Positions 1-7,862 of a DNA stretch of 46,360 bases are shown piece after piece (within the stretch, counting starts at the first letter, position 1; each line of letters starts with the position of its first letter). Origin of the DNA: RGIG5612 sp045627365 (GTDB taxonomy: Bacteria; Bacillota; Clostridia; Lachnospirales; Lachnospiraceae); contig JAZQNN010000026.1 in assembly GCA_045627365.1 (NCBI GenBank), forward strand, positions 1-46,360, given 5' to 3'. The position numbers and the translations under genes are program-made. Under the pieces are notes generated by a model. That model saw nothing but the letters and a program-made list of their open reading frames with translations, had not been told where the DNA came from and searched no databases.

Positions 1-68
1 TTTTCTTAAGCGCAGACGCCGCATACGCATCGAACTGCCGTAGTTTTCCAATACTTTTTGATTTTTTT

Positions 69-91
69 CTGGCCGCTGAGGCCAGTTTTTT
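69..91 (+). terminator. Rho-independent terminator of a gene left of the window
   Basis: A 6-bp stem CTGGCC/GGCCAG with a 5-base loop is followed directly by TTTTTT. It probably ends a plus-strand gene that lies outside the window; no coding sequence supports a gene inside bases 1-68. Confidence 0.6.
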
Positions 92-103
92 CATTGCTTT
101 TCT

Positions 104-331
104 CAAAAGAGAAAAATCCAACCAAAATAGTGCATTTGCGAGCCTGCCGTCTCTCCGAAAAATCGGCAGGTTTAGGAATTTCTTGCTCCCTTATCCAAAA
201 CACGCCATGAATGTATTTGAAATACAACAAAAACATTCAAGACGCATAATGCAACTCCAAACCTGCCGAAAAACCGGAGAGACGGCAGGCTCTGAAAGCC
301 ACATAATTGAGCGATTTTTTCTCTTTTGAAA
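104..331. repeat. Long nested imperfect palindrome (MITE- or REP-like)
   Basis: Left arm 104-173 and right arm 259-331 are near reverse complements. They share an 18-base identical block (GAGCCTGCCGTCTCTCCG on the left) and the sequence TCGGCAGGTTT, and AAAAGAGAAAAA lies near both outer ends. Each arm is itself a hairpin: CCTGCCG/CGGCAGG at 143-170 and at 262-289. The centre also pairs in part (GAATGT/ACATTC). No believable coding sequence lies in 1-559; apart from this element, the terminator at 69-91 and the promoter and leader at 453-530, I see nothing there. It could be a degenerate miniature element or a large structured RNA. Confidence 0.6.
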
Positions 332-452
332 AAAACAGCTTTTTTCTGTTCTCAGAAGACTCCGGCGGATGTTTGGCGTCATGCGTTTTACGTAGTACAG
401 GCCTTTTTTTAGTGCTGTTTTCACAAACTTTTTCGATATAAGATATTAACTG

Positions 453-481
453 TTGACCGGGTCAAATATGTTGCATATTAT
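453..481 (+). promoter_or_regulatory. Sigma-A promoter with a palindrome over the -35 box
   Basis: TTGACC (453-458), a 17-base spacer and TATTAT (476-481) make a good vegetative promoter for the gene at 560. The -35 box is half of an inverted repeat, TTGACC-G-GGTCAA (453-465), which could be a repressor site. No regulator gene is adjacent. Confidence 0.55.
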
Positions 482-497
482 GTCGAGTATCTAACAA

Positions 498-530
498 CGC
501 TTCCTGCCGGTTCGGCAATTCTGAGAAGCG
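498..530 (+). promoter_or_regulatory. Leader hairpin in the 5' untranslated region
   Basis: CGCTTC (498-503) pairs with GAAGCG (525-530), and inside it TGCCG (505-509) pairs with CGGCA (513-517). A T-rich stretch follows at about 538-545 but is not directly abutting, so this is at best a weak attenuator. The ribosome-binding site AGGAGG (550-555) stays free. Confidence 0.35.
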
Positions 531-559
531 ATTTCATCTTTTTTTACACAGGAGGTAAT

Positions 560-1393
560 ATGCCTTTTTTCTTGTACTCCCAAATTAAGTCTATTCGTGC
601 TGAATTGAAAGCTCGGATCCGAGAAAACAAAAAAGAATTGAAGAGCCTGCCACGTGGAGATCTTAGAACCTACCCTGACGGGCCAAGGAAATGGAAATGG
701 TACGATGGCAGAAAACCATTATCCAAAAAGGAGCCAGACAAGGCGATGGCCCTTTCAAGGCGGAAATACCTTGAGCTGACAATCCGTGAAGACGAAGAGG
801 ACCTTGCAATATGCAACAGCTTGATGGAGGAAAGTAAATCCACCGACTCCGTGAGCGCACTGTTCAACAAGTACCCTGAAATGGACAGGCTCCACAAGGC
901 GTTTATGGAGGAAAAACATAAAGACTGGGACGCCTGGGGAATGGCAGACTACGAAAGAGACCGGGTCTTTGAGGAGAGCGCGCGGTACATGAGCGACAAA
1001 GGCGATTGGGTCAGATCGAAGGCGGAGCTGGCAATCGCGAACTGGCTTTTTGCAAGGGGGATCTCTTACAGGTACGAGCCGCGGATGGTGGCGAACGGGA
1101 ACGTGTACTATCCGGATTTCCTAATCATGCACCCGCAGACGGGCCGTGAGTACATCCTGGAGTATTTTGGACTGTGCAGCAATGACGAATACCTCGAGCA
1201 CAACGCGAAGAAGCTCAAAGACTACGCGAAAGCTGGAATTCTCATCAATCGCACGCTGCTGGTGGCGAGCGAGTCGGAGGACGAGCCGATGGATTATGAA
1301 AGACTGACTGACATGCTGACATATTTTTTCTTGCTGGATGAGAAAGAAATAAAATACCTGAGTGAGAAAAAACGCGAGGCGATCAGCCAATAA
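560..1393 (+). CDS. Hypothetical protein with PD-(D/E)XK nuclease-like domain
   Basis: 277 residues, not recognised as a named family. The N-terminal half is highly charged and probably helical. The C-terminal part has the layout of a restriction-endonuclease-like fold: an early acidic residue in SKAE (E156), then a strand with YEP, then YPDF (D186), then a strand ending in EYFG (E201). The usual ExK lysine is not obvious because the motif reads E-Y-F, as happens in some Vsr/TnsA-like relatives, so catalysis is not certain. The start ATG has a near-perfect AGGAGG five bases upstream and a promoter at 453-481. A DUF5688 gene follows after 14 bases, so the two are likely co-transcribed. No signal peptide or membrane segment is visible. 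The nuclease fold is inferred; the role is unknown. Confidence 0.75.
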   Translation: MPFFLYSQIKSIRAELKARIRENKKELKSLPRGDLRTYPDGPRKWKWYDGRKPLSKKEPDKAMALSRRKYLELTIREDEEDLAICNSLMEESKSTDSVSALFNKYPEMDRLHKAFMEEKHKDWDAWGMADYERDRVFEESARYMSDKGDWVRSKAELAIANWLFARGISYRYEPRMVANGNVYYPDFLIMHPQTGREYILEYFGLCSNDEYLEHNAKKLKDYAKAGILINRTLLVASESEDEPMDYERLTDMLTYFFLLDEKEIKYLSEKKREAISQ

Positions 1394-1407
1394 TAGAAAG
1401 GAGTTTT

Positions 1408-2316
1408 ATGAAATACGAAGAATTCAAAGAAGTGGTAATCAACGCACTGGAGGCGGCGATGCCGAAAGGGTGCGTGCTTGAGACGGACAGCGTGCTCAAA
1501 AACAACGGCTGTAGGATGGACGCGCTTTGCTTCAGAAGGGAAGGCGTGGAGGCCGCCCCAACGCTTTATGTGCAGAATTTCTACCGCGCTTTTCAGGAGG
1601 GAGTTCCGATCGAGGCAGTGGTGGGGAAAATTCTGGAGGTGGGACTTGCCTCATATGACGCGGTGAAATTAAGCCCTGAGTACTGGCTCAACTGGGACAA
1701 TGTCAAGGAAATGGTTTGCCTGAAACTCATCAACAAAGAGAAAAACGAAGAACTGCTGGAGCAGGTTATCTACAGGGAATTTCTGGACCTTGCGGTAACG
1801 CCGATCGTAGTTGATATTCATGACGACGGGGCTATGAGCTCACTCAGGGTATGCAGGGAATTCCTGGACGAGTGGGGCGTGGATGAAGATGAGCTTTTCG
1901 CGGCGGCTGAGGTGAATTCTAAGAAGGTTTTGCCTCCGAGACTTTTTGGCCTGCTTGGAAATGAAAAGGACGGTTTGCCGGAAACGACGATCAATTTGTG
2001 GGAAGAAAAAGGGATTTGCCTGAGTAGGTGCGAAGACGCCTGCGTCTTCGTGCTGACCAACAAGCCAAAGTCGTACGGGGCGTATTATATGACAGACATC
2101 GCTATTTTATCGGAGATCGCTGACTACCTGGATGACGATCTGATCGTGATTCCGTCGAGTGTCAATGAGGTGATGGTAGCCGCACTCAGCGAGGTGGACA
2201 AAGATAAAATGGACAGTCTCATAGAAGCGGTCAACAGGTGCGACGTTGAGCGGACAGATTGTCTGTCGGACCACTCGTATCTGTTTCTGCGGGAAATTGG
2301 CAGGGTCGTGATGTAA
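1408..2316 (+). CDS. DUF5688 family protein
   Basis: 302 residues, cytosolic by appearance. The sequence matches the DUF5688 pattern: an N-terminal MKYEEF start, a central segment on nucleic-acid-sized spacing, and a C-terminal half with a YGA(A/Y)YM segment, IPSSVNEV, and SDHSYLF close to the end. The family is common and often multicopy in Lachnospiraceae and has no known biochemical role. The start ATG follows AAAGGAG. It is 14 bases after the PD-(D/E)XK-like gene and shares its promoter. The only hairpin downstream has its T tract on the minus strand, so it serves the convergent tRNA better than this gene. Confidence 0.85.
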   Translation: MKYEEFKEVVINALEAAMPKGCVLETDSVLKNNGCRMDALCFRREGVEAAPTLYVQNFYRAFQEGVPIEAVVGKILEVGLASYDAVKLSPEYWLNWDNVKEMVCLKLINKEKNEELLEQVIYREFLDLAVTPIVVDIHDDGAMSSLRVCREFLDEWGVDEDELFAAAEVNSKKVLPPRLFGLLGNEKDGLPETTINLWEEKGICLSRCEDACVFVLTNKPKSYGAYYMTDIAILSEIADYLDDDLIVIPSSVNEVMVAALSEVDKDKMDSLIEAVNRCDVERTDCLSDHSYLFLREIGRVVM

Positions 2317-2342
2317 AAAGAGCAGACACACAGTCTGCTCTT
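2315..2342 (-). terminator. Terminator of tRNA-Arg, possibly bidirectional
   Basis: A 10-bp perfect stem, AAGAGCAGAC (2318-2327) and GTCTGCTCTT (2333-2342), has a 5-base loop. Read on the minus strand it is followed by a T run (AAAAA at 2315-2319 on plus). On the plus strand it is followed by AAAA, so termination of the DUF5688 gene would be weak. Confidence 0.75.
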
Positions 2343-2346
2343 AAAA

Positions 2347-2418
2347 CGCGCCCGACGGGAATCGAACCCCCATTTCCGGCTCCGGAGGCCGGCGCTCTAT
2401 CCATTGGGCTACGGGCGC
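2347..2418 (-). tRNA. tRNA-Arg (anticodon CCG)
   Basis: A 72-base cloverleaf on the minus strand: acceptor stem GCGCCCG/CGGGCGC, a D arm with AATGGATA loop, anticodon stem CCGGC/GCCGG with loop CTCCGGA (anticodon CCG), and T loop TTCGATT. The discriminator base is G, which is usual for bacterial Arg tRNAs. CCA is not encoded. The D stem (GCCC/GAGC) has one C-A mismatch and the T stem (GGGGG/CCCGT) has a G-G mismatch and a G-U pair, which is unusual. Confidence 0.9.
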
Positions 2419-2553
2419 GTAGCCCTTCAGGCCGCAGCCAAAGGAACGAGAAAGAGTGTACATTATTTTGCATCGGATTTCAAGGGCGAAAAGCCGCACG
2501 GAAAGTTGTTCAGATTGCACGAAAAATAGGGCACATATCACTCTATTATTTAA

Positions 2554-2582
2554 TTGAACGCGTTGCCTGCATGCTATATAAT
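2554..2582 (+). promoter_or_regulatory. Sigma-A promoter of nifJ
   Basis: TTGAAC (2554-2559), a 17-base spacer and a perfect TATAAT (2577-2582). The start codon is 52 bases downstream of the -10 box, with GGAGA (2621-2625) as ribosome-binding site. Confidence 0.75.
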
Positions 2583-2633
2583 ATCTCTGTTTAAAAAGTA
2601 TTTTATTATACCCCCCAAAAGGAGATTAGATTT

Positions 2634-5600
2634 ATGGCAAGAAAAATGAAGACAATGGATGGCAATACTGCTGCCGCTCATGTATCTTATGCTTATTCTG
2701 ACGTAGCAGCCATTTACCCGATAACCCCTTCGTCGGTTATGGCAGAGCTCGCGGATCAGTGGGCGACTGAAGGACTCAAGAACATTTTCGGCCGTGAAGT
2801 AGCGGTAACAGAGATGCAGTCCGAGGCCGGAGCTGCAGGCGCAGTTCACGGAAGCCTTGCAGCAGGTGCCCTCACCACAACATTTACAGCATCACAGGGA
2901 CTCCTTTTGATGATCCCTAACATGTACAAGATGGCAGGAGAACGTCTCCCTGCAGTCATCGACGTATCAGCACGTGCAATTGCAACGCATGCACTTTCTA
3001 TTTTCGGAGACCATTCCGACATTTACGCATGCCGTCAGACCGGTTTCGCATTCCTTTGCGCGTCAAGCGTTCAGGAAGTTATGGACCTTACACCGGTTTC
3101 ACACTGCAGCGCGATCAAGGGACGTGTTCCTTTCGTTAATTTCTTCGACGGATTCAGAACTTCTCACGAGATCCAGAAGATCGAAGTCTGGGATTATGAA
3201 GACCTCAAAGACATGGTCGATATGGACGCTGTCAAGGCGTTCAAGGCTACATCACTGAACCCTGAGCGCGGCAGCCAGATGGGCTCAGCTCAGAACCCTG
3301 ACATCTTCTTCCAGATCCGTGAAGCCGCCAACAGCGGCTATGCAGCTCTTCCTGCAGTAGTAGAGGAGTACATGGGCAAGGTCAATGCCAAACTCGGCAC
3401 CAACTACGGACTGTTCAATTACTACGGCGCTCCGGATGCAGAGCATGTTATCATAGCTATGGGCTCTGTTTGCGAGACCATCGAAGAGACCGTTGATTTC
3501 CTGAACGCACAGGGCGGCAAATACGGCGTTGTCAAGGTTCGCCTTTACAGACCGTTCAGCGCAAAGCACCTTATTGACGCTATTCCTGAGACAGTTAAGC
3601 AGATTTCAGTTCTTGACAGAACAAAAGAGCCGGGATCACTTGGCGAGCCTCTTTATTTGGACGTTGTTGCAGCTCTCAGAGGCAGCAAATTCCACAATAC
3701 ACCGATCTTCTCAGGCCGTTACGGACTGGGCAGCAAGGACACCAACTCTGCACAGATCATCGCGGTTTTCAGAAACACTGAAAAGCCTGTATTCACGATC
3801 GGCATCAAGGACGATGTTACCAATCTTTCACTCGACGCATCATACACACCGGTCACAGTTCCTGATTCGATCATTTGCTGCAAGTTCTGGGGCCTTGGCG
3901 CAGACGGAACAGTTGGTGCCAACAAGAACTCCATCAAGATCATCGGCGACAACACTGACCAGTACGCACAGGCATATTTCGATTACGACTCCAAGAAGTC
4001 AGGCGGCGTAACCGTATCACACCTGCGTTTCGGTAAGGACAAGATCAAATCCACATATCTCATCAGCCAGGCTGATTTTGTTGCATGCCACAATCCTTCA
4101 TATGTACGCAAGTACAACATGGTTCAGGACGTTAAGGACGGCGGAACATTCCTTCTTAACTGCGCATGGGACGTTGAAGAACTCGGCGAGCATCTTCCGG
4201 GACAGGCTAAGAGATATATCGCAGAACACAATATCAACCTTTACACCATCGACGGCGTAAAGATCGGCAAAGAGATCGGCCTCGGCGGAAGGATTAACAC
4301 CATCCTCCAGAGCGCGTTCTTCAAGCTTGCCAACATCATCCCTGAAGAGGAAGCTATCCGTCTTATGAAGGAAGCTGCCAAGAAGTCTTACGGACGTAAG
4401 GGTGATGACATCGTTAACATGAACTACGCTGCAATCGACGCAGGCGCTCAGCAGGTCAACAAGATCGAAGTTCCTGCAGAGTGGGCAAATGCAGAGGATG
4501 AAGTTCTCGGAACAGTTTATACCGAAGGAACACCTGAGGCAGTTAAGTTCGTTAATACCATCCAGAATCCGGTATCCGCTCAGGAAGGCAACAAGATCCC
4601 TGTTTCTGCATTTGCTGACTATGTAAACGGCTACACACCGTCAGGCACAGCAGCTTACGAGAAGAGAGGAATCGCCGTTGACGTTCCGTGCTGGAATCCG
4701 GATACATGTATCCAGTGTAACCAGTGCGCATATGTATGCCCGCACGCTGCTATCCGTCCTGTAGTTATGACTGCGGAAGAATTTGCAGCAGCACCGGAAG
4801 GAACCAAGGGCAAAGACGTCAACATGCTTCCCGGCTACAAGTTCGTTATGACAGTATCTCCGCTTGACTGCACAGGCTGCGCATCATGTACCAATGTATG
4901 CCCGGGCAACAAGAAGGCAGAAACACTCGTTATGAAGCCTCTTGAGAGCCAGCTGGCTGAGCAGGATGTGTTCGCATATGGCGTTAAGGTTCCGGCTAAG
5001 CAGGCAGTTGCTGACAAGTTCAAGGAGTCCACAGTTAAGGGCAGCCAGTTCAAGAAGCCTCTTCTTGAGTTCTCAGGCGCATGCGCAGGCTGCGGCGAGA
5101 CACCTTACGTTAAGCTGATGACTCAGCTCTTTGGTGAGAGAGCATACATTGCCAACGCAACAGGATGCTCATCGATCTGGGGCAACTCATCACCTTCAAC
5201 ACCTTACACCACCAATGACAAGGGCCAGGGCCCGGCATGGAGCAACTCACTGTTTGAGGACGCTGCAGAGTTCGGTTACGGCATGCTTCTTGCCAACAAC
5301 GCTATCAGAGCTTCCCTCAAAGAGAAGGTTCAGTACATCGCCCTCAACGGCACAGATCCTGAAGCAGTAGCAGCAGCTAAGGAATGGGTCGAGACATTTG
5401 CAAACGGCGCGCTCAACGGCCCGGCAACAGAGAAACTCGTTGCAGTTCTTGAGACCAAAGACGCAGACAGACCTAAGGAGATCCTTCAGCAGAAAGAATA
5501 CCTTGCTAAGAAGAGCCAGTGGGTAATCGGCGGCGACGGCTGGGGCTATGACATCGGCTTCGGCGGCTTAGACCACGTACTTGCAAGCGGCAAGGACATC

Positions 5601-6161
5601 AACATCCTGCTCCTTGACACCGAGGTTTACTCCAACACCGGCGGACAGCCATCCAAGTCAACACCGACAGGCGCTACAGCTCAGTTTGCTGCAGGCGGCA
5701 AGGACGTTAAGAAGAAAGACCTCGCTCAGATCGCTATGAGCTACGGCTATGTATATGTTGCACAGATCGCTATGGGCGCAGATATGAACCAGTGCATCAA
5801 GGCCTTCGTTGAGGCTGAAAGCTATCAGGGACCGTCCATCATCATCGCATATGCTCCATGTATCAACCACGGTATCAAGGGCGGCATGAGCACAGCTCAG
5901 GCAGAAGAGAAGCAGGCTGTAACATCAGGCTACTGGAATCTCTTAAGATACGATCCGCGTCTGGCTGAAGAAGGCAAGAATCCGTTCATGCTCGACAGCA
6001 AGGAAGCATCGACCGCTTACATCGATTTCCTGCACAACGAGGTTCGTTACACAGCTCTTGAGAGACAGAATCCTGAGCGCGCTAAGGAACTCTTCGCTAA
6101 GTCAGAAGCTGATGCCAAGGGCAGATTCGATTACCTGAAGAAGCTCTCGCAGCTTGACTGA
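2634..6161 (+). CDS. nifJ: Pyruvate:ferredoxin (flavodoxin) oxidoreductase
   Basis: 1175 residues, the normal length of the single-chain homodimeric enzyme. It splits pyruvate and CoA into acetyl-CoA, CO2 and two electrons on ferredoxin, the main route from pyruvate to acetyl-CoA in anaerobic fermenters. The N-terminal pyruvate-binding domain starts with the TPSS-containing stretch YPITPSSVMAE. Two [4Fe-4S] sites of ferredoxin type are seen at C692-x2-C695-x2-C698-x3-C702 and C746-x2-C749-x2-C752-x3-C756. A further cluster ligand lies in ACAGCGET near residue 820, and the thiamine diphosphate domain has GDGWGYDIG and YSNTGGQ around residues 966-1010. Codon use is strongly biased, which suggests high expression. 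It is a single-gene unit between the promoter at 2554 and the terminator at 6182. Acetyl-CoA made here would feed pta and ackA further on. Confidence 0.98.
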   Translation: MARKMKTMDGNTAAAHVSYAYSDVAAIYPITPSSVMAELADQWATEGLKNIFGREVAVTEMQSEAGAAGAVHGSLAAGALTTTFTASQGLLLMIPNMYKMAGERLPAVIDVSARAIATHALSIFGDHSDIYACRQTGFAFLCASSVQEVMDLTPVSHCSAIKGRVPFVNFFDGFRTSHEIQKIEVWDYEDLKDMVDMDAVKAFKATSLNPERGSQMGSAQNPDIFFQIREAANSGYAALPAVVEEYMGKVNAKLGTNYGLFNYYGAPDAEHVIIAMGSVCETIEETVDFLNAQGGKYGVVKVRLYRPFSAKHLIDAIPETVKQISVLDRTKEPGSLGEPLYLDVVAALRGSKFHNTPIFSGRYGLGSKDTNSAQIIAVFRNTEKPVFTIGIKDDVTNLSLDASYTPVTVPDSIICCKFWGLGADGTVGANKNSIKIIGDNTDQYAQAYFDYDSKKSGGVTVSHLRFGKDKIKSTYLISQADFVACHNPSYVRKYNMVQDVKDGGTFLLNCAWDVEELGEHLPGQAKRYIAEHNINLYTIDGVKIGKEIGLGGRINTILQSAFFKLANIIPEEEAIRLMKEAAKKSYGRKGDDIVNMNYAAIDAGAQQVNKIEVPAEWANAEDEVLGTVYTEGTPEAVKFVNTIQNPVSAQEGNKIPVSAFADYVNGYTPSGTAAYEKRGIAVDVPCWNPDTCIQCNQCAYVCPHAAIRPVVMTAEEFAAAPEGTKGKDVNMLPGYKFVMTVSPLDCTGCASCTNVCPGNKKAETLVMKPLESQLAEQDVFAYGVKVPAKQAVADKFKESTVKGSQFKKPLLEFSGACAGCGETPYVKLMTQLFGERAYIANATGCSSIWGNSSPSTPYTTNDKGQGPAWSNSLFEDAAEFGYGMLLANNAIRASLKEKVQYIALNGTDPEAVAAAKEWVETFANGALNGPATEKLVAVLETKDADRPKEILQQKEYLAKKSQWVIGGDGWGYDIGFGGLDHVLASGKDINILLLDTEVYSNTGGQPSKSTPTGATAQFAAGGKDVKKKDLAQIAMSYGYVYVAQIAMGADMNQCIKAFVEAESYQGPSIIIAYAPCINHGIKGGMSTAQAEEKQAVTSGYWNLLRYDPRLAEEGKNPFMLDSKEASTAYIDFLHNEVRYTALERQNPERAKELFAKSEADAKGRFDYLKKLSQLD

Positions 6162-6181
6162 TAATACGCAAATCAAGTATC

Positions 6182-6213
6182 AAAGGGGCAGTCCGAAAAG
6201 GGCTGCCCCTTTT
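6182..6213 (+). terminator. Terminator of nifJ
   Basis: A 13-bp stem (AAAGGGGCAGTCC against GGGCTGCCCCTTT, with G-U pairing near the loop), a GAAAA loop and a short T run. It lies 20 bases after the nifJ stop. Confidence 0.9.
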
Positions 6214-6247
6214 CATGTCAACCGGCGTATGTTATAGTAAATGAGTT

Positions 6248-7129
6248 ATGAAAGCGTGGATGATCGTGGTGGGCATCATAGCGGCTTTGATAATCGCAAG
6301 TTTTATCAGAAGCTTTTACGAGCTGTACCACTTAAGGACAACCGAATATGTCCTGCGCACACCGAAACTGCCGGAAGGAAGGGCTCTGAAGGCGGTCTTT
6401 ATCAGCGACCTTCACTGCAGGAGATACGGCAGGAACAACGTCAATCTAATCGAAAGGATCCGGGATGCGGGGCCGGGTGTGATCCTGATCGGCGGTGACA
6501 TGCTGTGCGCAACCCCGAAGAGAAATAAAGACGCTGTCTATTACAGACTCCTTGAGGAGCTTGTAAAGATCGCACCGGTTTATATGGCTGACGGCAATCA
6601 CGAAAAGGGCATGCAGGCGGATACTGAGAAAGGATTTGCAGCCCGCTACGAGAAGCTTGAGGCAGAATGTGCCCGGATCGGCGTAAAGCATCTTAAAAAC
6701 GCTTCCGACGCGCCTTGTGAGGGCATTGCGCTCTATGGCCTGGACGTAGACAGAGACTATTACAGGAAGCATAATAAGCCGTCCCTGACGGCCGAAAAGC
6801 TCGTCGAATATCTTGGCAAATTAGATGAAAAAAGATATAATATTTTATTGGCACATAACCCGGATGAAATAGCGGTTTATGCCGAGACGGGAGCCGATCT
6901 GGTGCTTTCGGGACATTTGCACGGAGGGACTATGGTCGTTCCGGGAATCGGAGGAGTTCTGTCTCCGCAGATCAAGCTCTTCCCTAAGTATTACTGGGGA
7001 AGATTTGTTCAGAAGAGCACAACCATGATCGTTACAGCCGGATGCGGCTCACACCTGGTAAATATAAGAGTTTTTAATAAACCGGAGGTCGTTGTAATTG
7101 ACATTTGCGGCGAAACTGGAGAGCTTTGA
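6248..7129 (+). CDS. Metallophosphoesterase (calcineurin-like, YkuE type)
   Basis: 293 residues. An N-terminal hydrophobic segment (about residues 4-20) looks like a membrane anchor. The two-metal phosphoesterase signature is complete: FISDLH (D-x-H), GGD, DGNHE, LLAHNPD and SGHLHGG. Relatives hydrolyse phosphate esters or UDP-diacylglycerol-like lipids at the membrane, but the substrate cannot be told from sequence. The ATG has no good ribosome-binding site, and an extended -10 (TG-T-TATAGT, hexamer 6233-6238) ends only nine bases upstream, so the mRNA may be nearly leaderless. The 3' end overlaps scpA by 32 bases. This starts the long run of genes up to rsmD. Confidence 0.9.
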   Translation: MKAWMIVVGIIAALIIASFIRSFYELYHLRTTEYVLRTPKLPEGRALKAVFISDLHCRRYGRNNVNLIERIRDAGPGVILIGGDMLCATPKRNKDAVYYRLLEELVKIAPVYMADGNHEKGMQADTEKGFAARYEKLEAECARIGVKHLKNASDAPCEGIALYGLDVDRDYYRKHNKPSLTAEKLVEYLGKLDEKRYNILLAHNPDEIAVYAETGADLVLSGHLHGGTMVVPGIGGVLSPQIKLFPKYYWGRFVQKSTTMIVTAGCGSHLVNIRVFNKPEVVVIDICGETGEL

Positions 7130-7862
7130 GGGCCCTTTAGACCTTCTGCTTCACCTGATAGAAAAAGAAAAAGTTGATATATACGATATCCCTATCGCGA
7201 GAATCACGGACCAGTATCTTGCCTACCTCGATCAGATGGAGGAGCAGGACGCCAATGTCATGAGCGAATTCCTGGTAATGGCGGCTACGCTCCTTGATAT
7301 CAAAGCAAGGATGCTTCTTCCTGCCGAGGTCGACGAGGAGGGCAACGAAGAAGATCCGAGGGATGAGCTTGTTCAGCAGCTCCTCGAGTACAAGATGTAC
7401 AAGTATATGTCCCGCGAGCTCAAGGACATGAACCTTAATGCCGCGAAGAATCTGTACAAACAGCCGACTATTCCGGAAGAAGTTGCCGAATATGAGGCGC
7501 CTATCGATCTGGATGTGTTCCTTGAGGACGTGACACTTGCGAAGATGAAGGAAGTTTTTGACGACGTCATCAGAAGGTGCACCGACAGAACCAATACCGA
7601 GGCGATCAAATTCGGACGCATACGTAAAGACGAGATAAAGATCGAAGACAGAATCACTCGTATAAGGACCTTCCTGAAGCGGGAGAAGAAGTTCAGCTTC
7701 AGGTCGCTCATCGAGCAGCAGGGAGATAAGATGAATGTCATAGTATCGTTCCTGGCTGTTCTTGAGATGATGAAGGACGGAACTCTTAAGGCCAGACAGG
7801 CGGATAACGACGCGGATATTATTCTGTACGATCCAAGCATAGAGGAAGACGAAAATGAATGA
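7098..7862 (+). CDS. scpA: Segregation and condensation protein A
   Basis: 254 residues. ScpA is the kleisin that bridges the head domains of Smc and recruits ScpB in the bacterial condensin complex. The N-terminal FEGPLDLLLHLIEKEKVDI is the hallmark of the family, and the C-terminal winged-helix part (RDFIV-like region, FSFRSLIEQQ and VSFLAVLEMMKDG) is present. The start is TTG at 7098, with GGAGGT at 7084-7089 and eight bases of spacing; no ATG sits near the conserved N terminus. The gene overlaps the metallophosphoesterase by 32 bases and scpB by 8, so it is translationally coupled. Its partner smc is at 37851 and appears damaged. Confidence 0.97.
   Translation: MTFAAKLESFEGPLDLLLHLIEKEKVDIYDIPIARITDQYLAYLDQMEEQDANVMSEFLVMAATLLDIKARMLLPAEVDEEGNEEDPRDELVQQLLEYKMYKYMSRELKDMNLNAAKNLYKQPTIPEEVAEYEAPIDLDVFLEDVTLAKMKEVFDDVIRRCTDRTNTEAIKFGRIRKDEIKIEDRITRIRTFLKREKKFSFRSLIEQQGDKMNVIVSFLAVLEMMKDGTLKARQADNDADIILYDPSIEEDENE

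Noticed and set aside
6..424. Two overlapping minus-strand open frames of 76 and 77 codons
   Set aside because: They lie in the long palindrome, which makes them partly mirror one another, and have no ribosome-binding site or recognisable domain.
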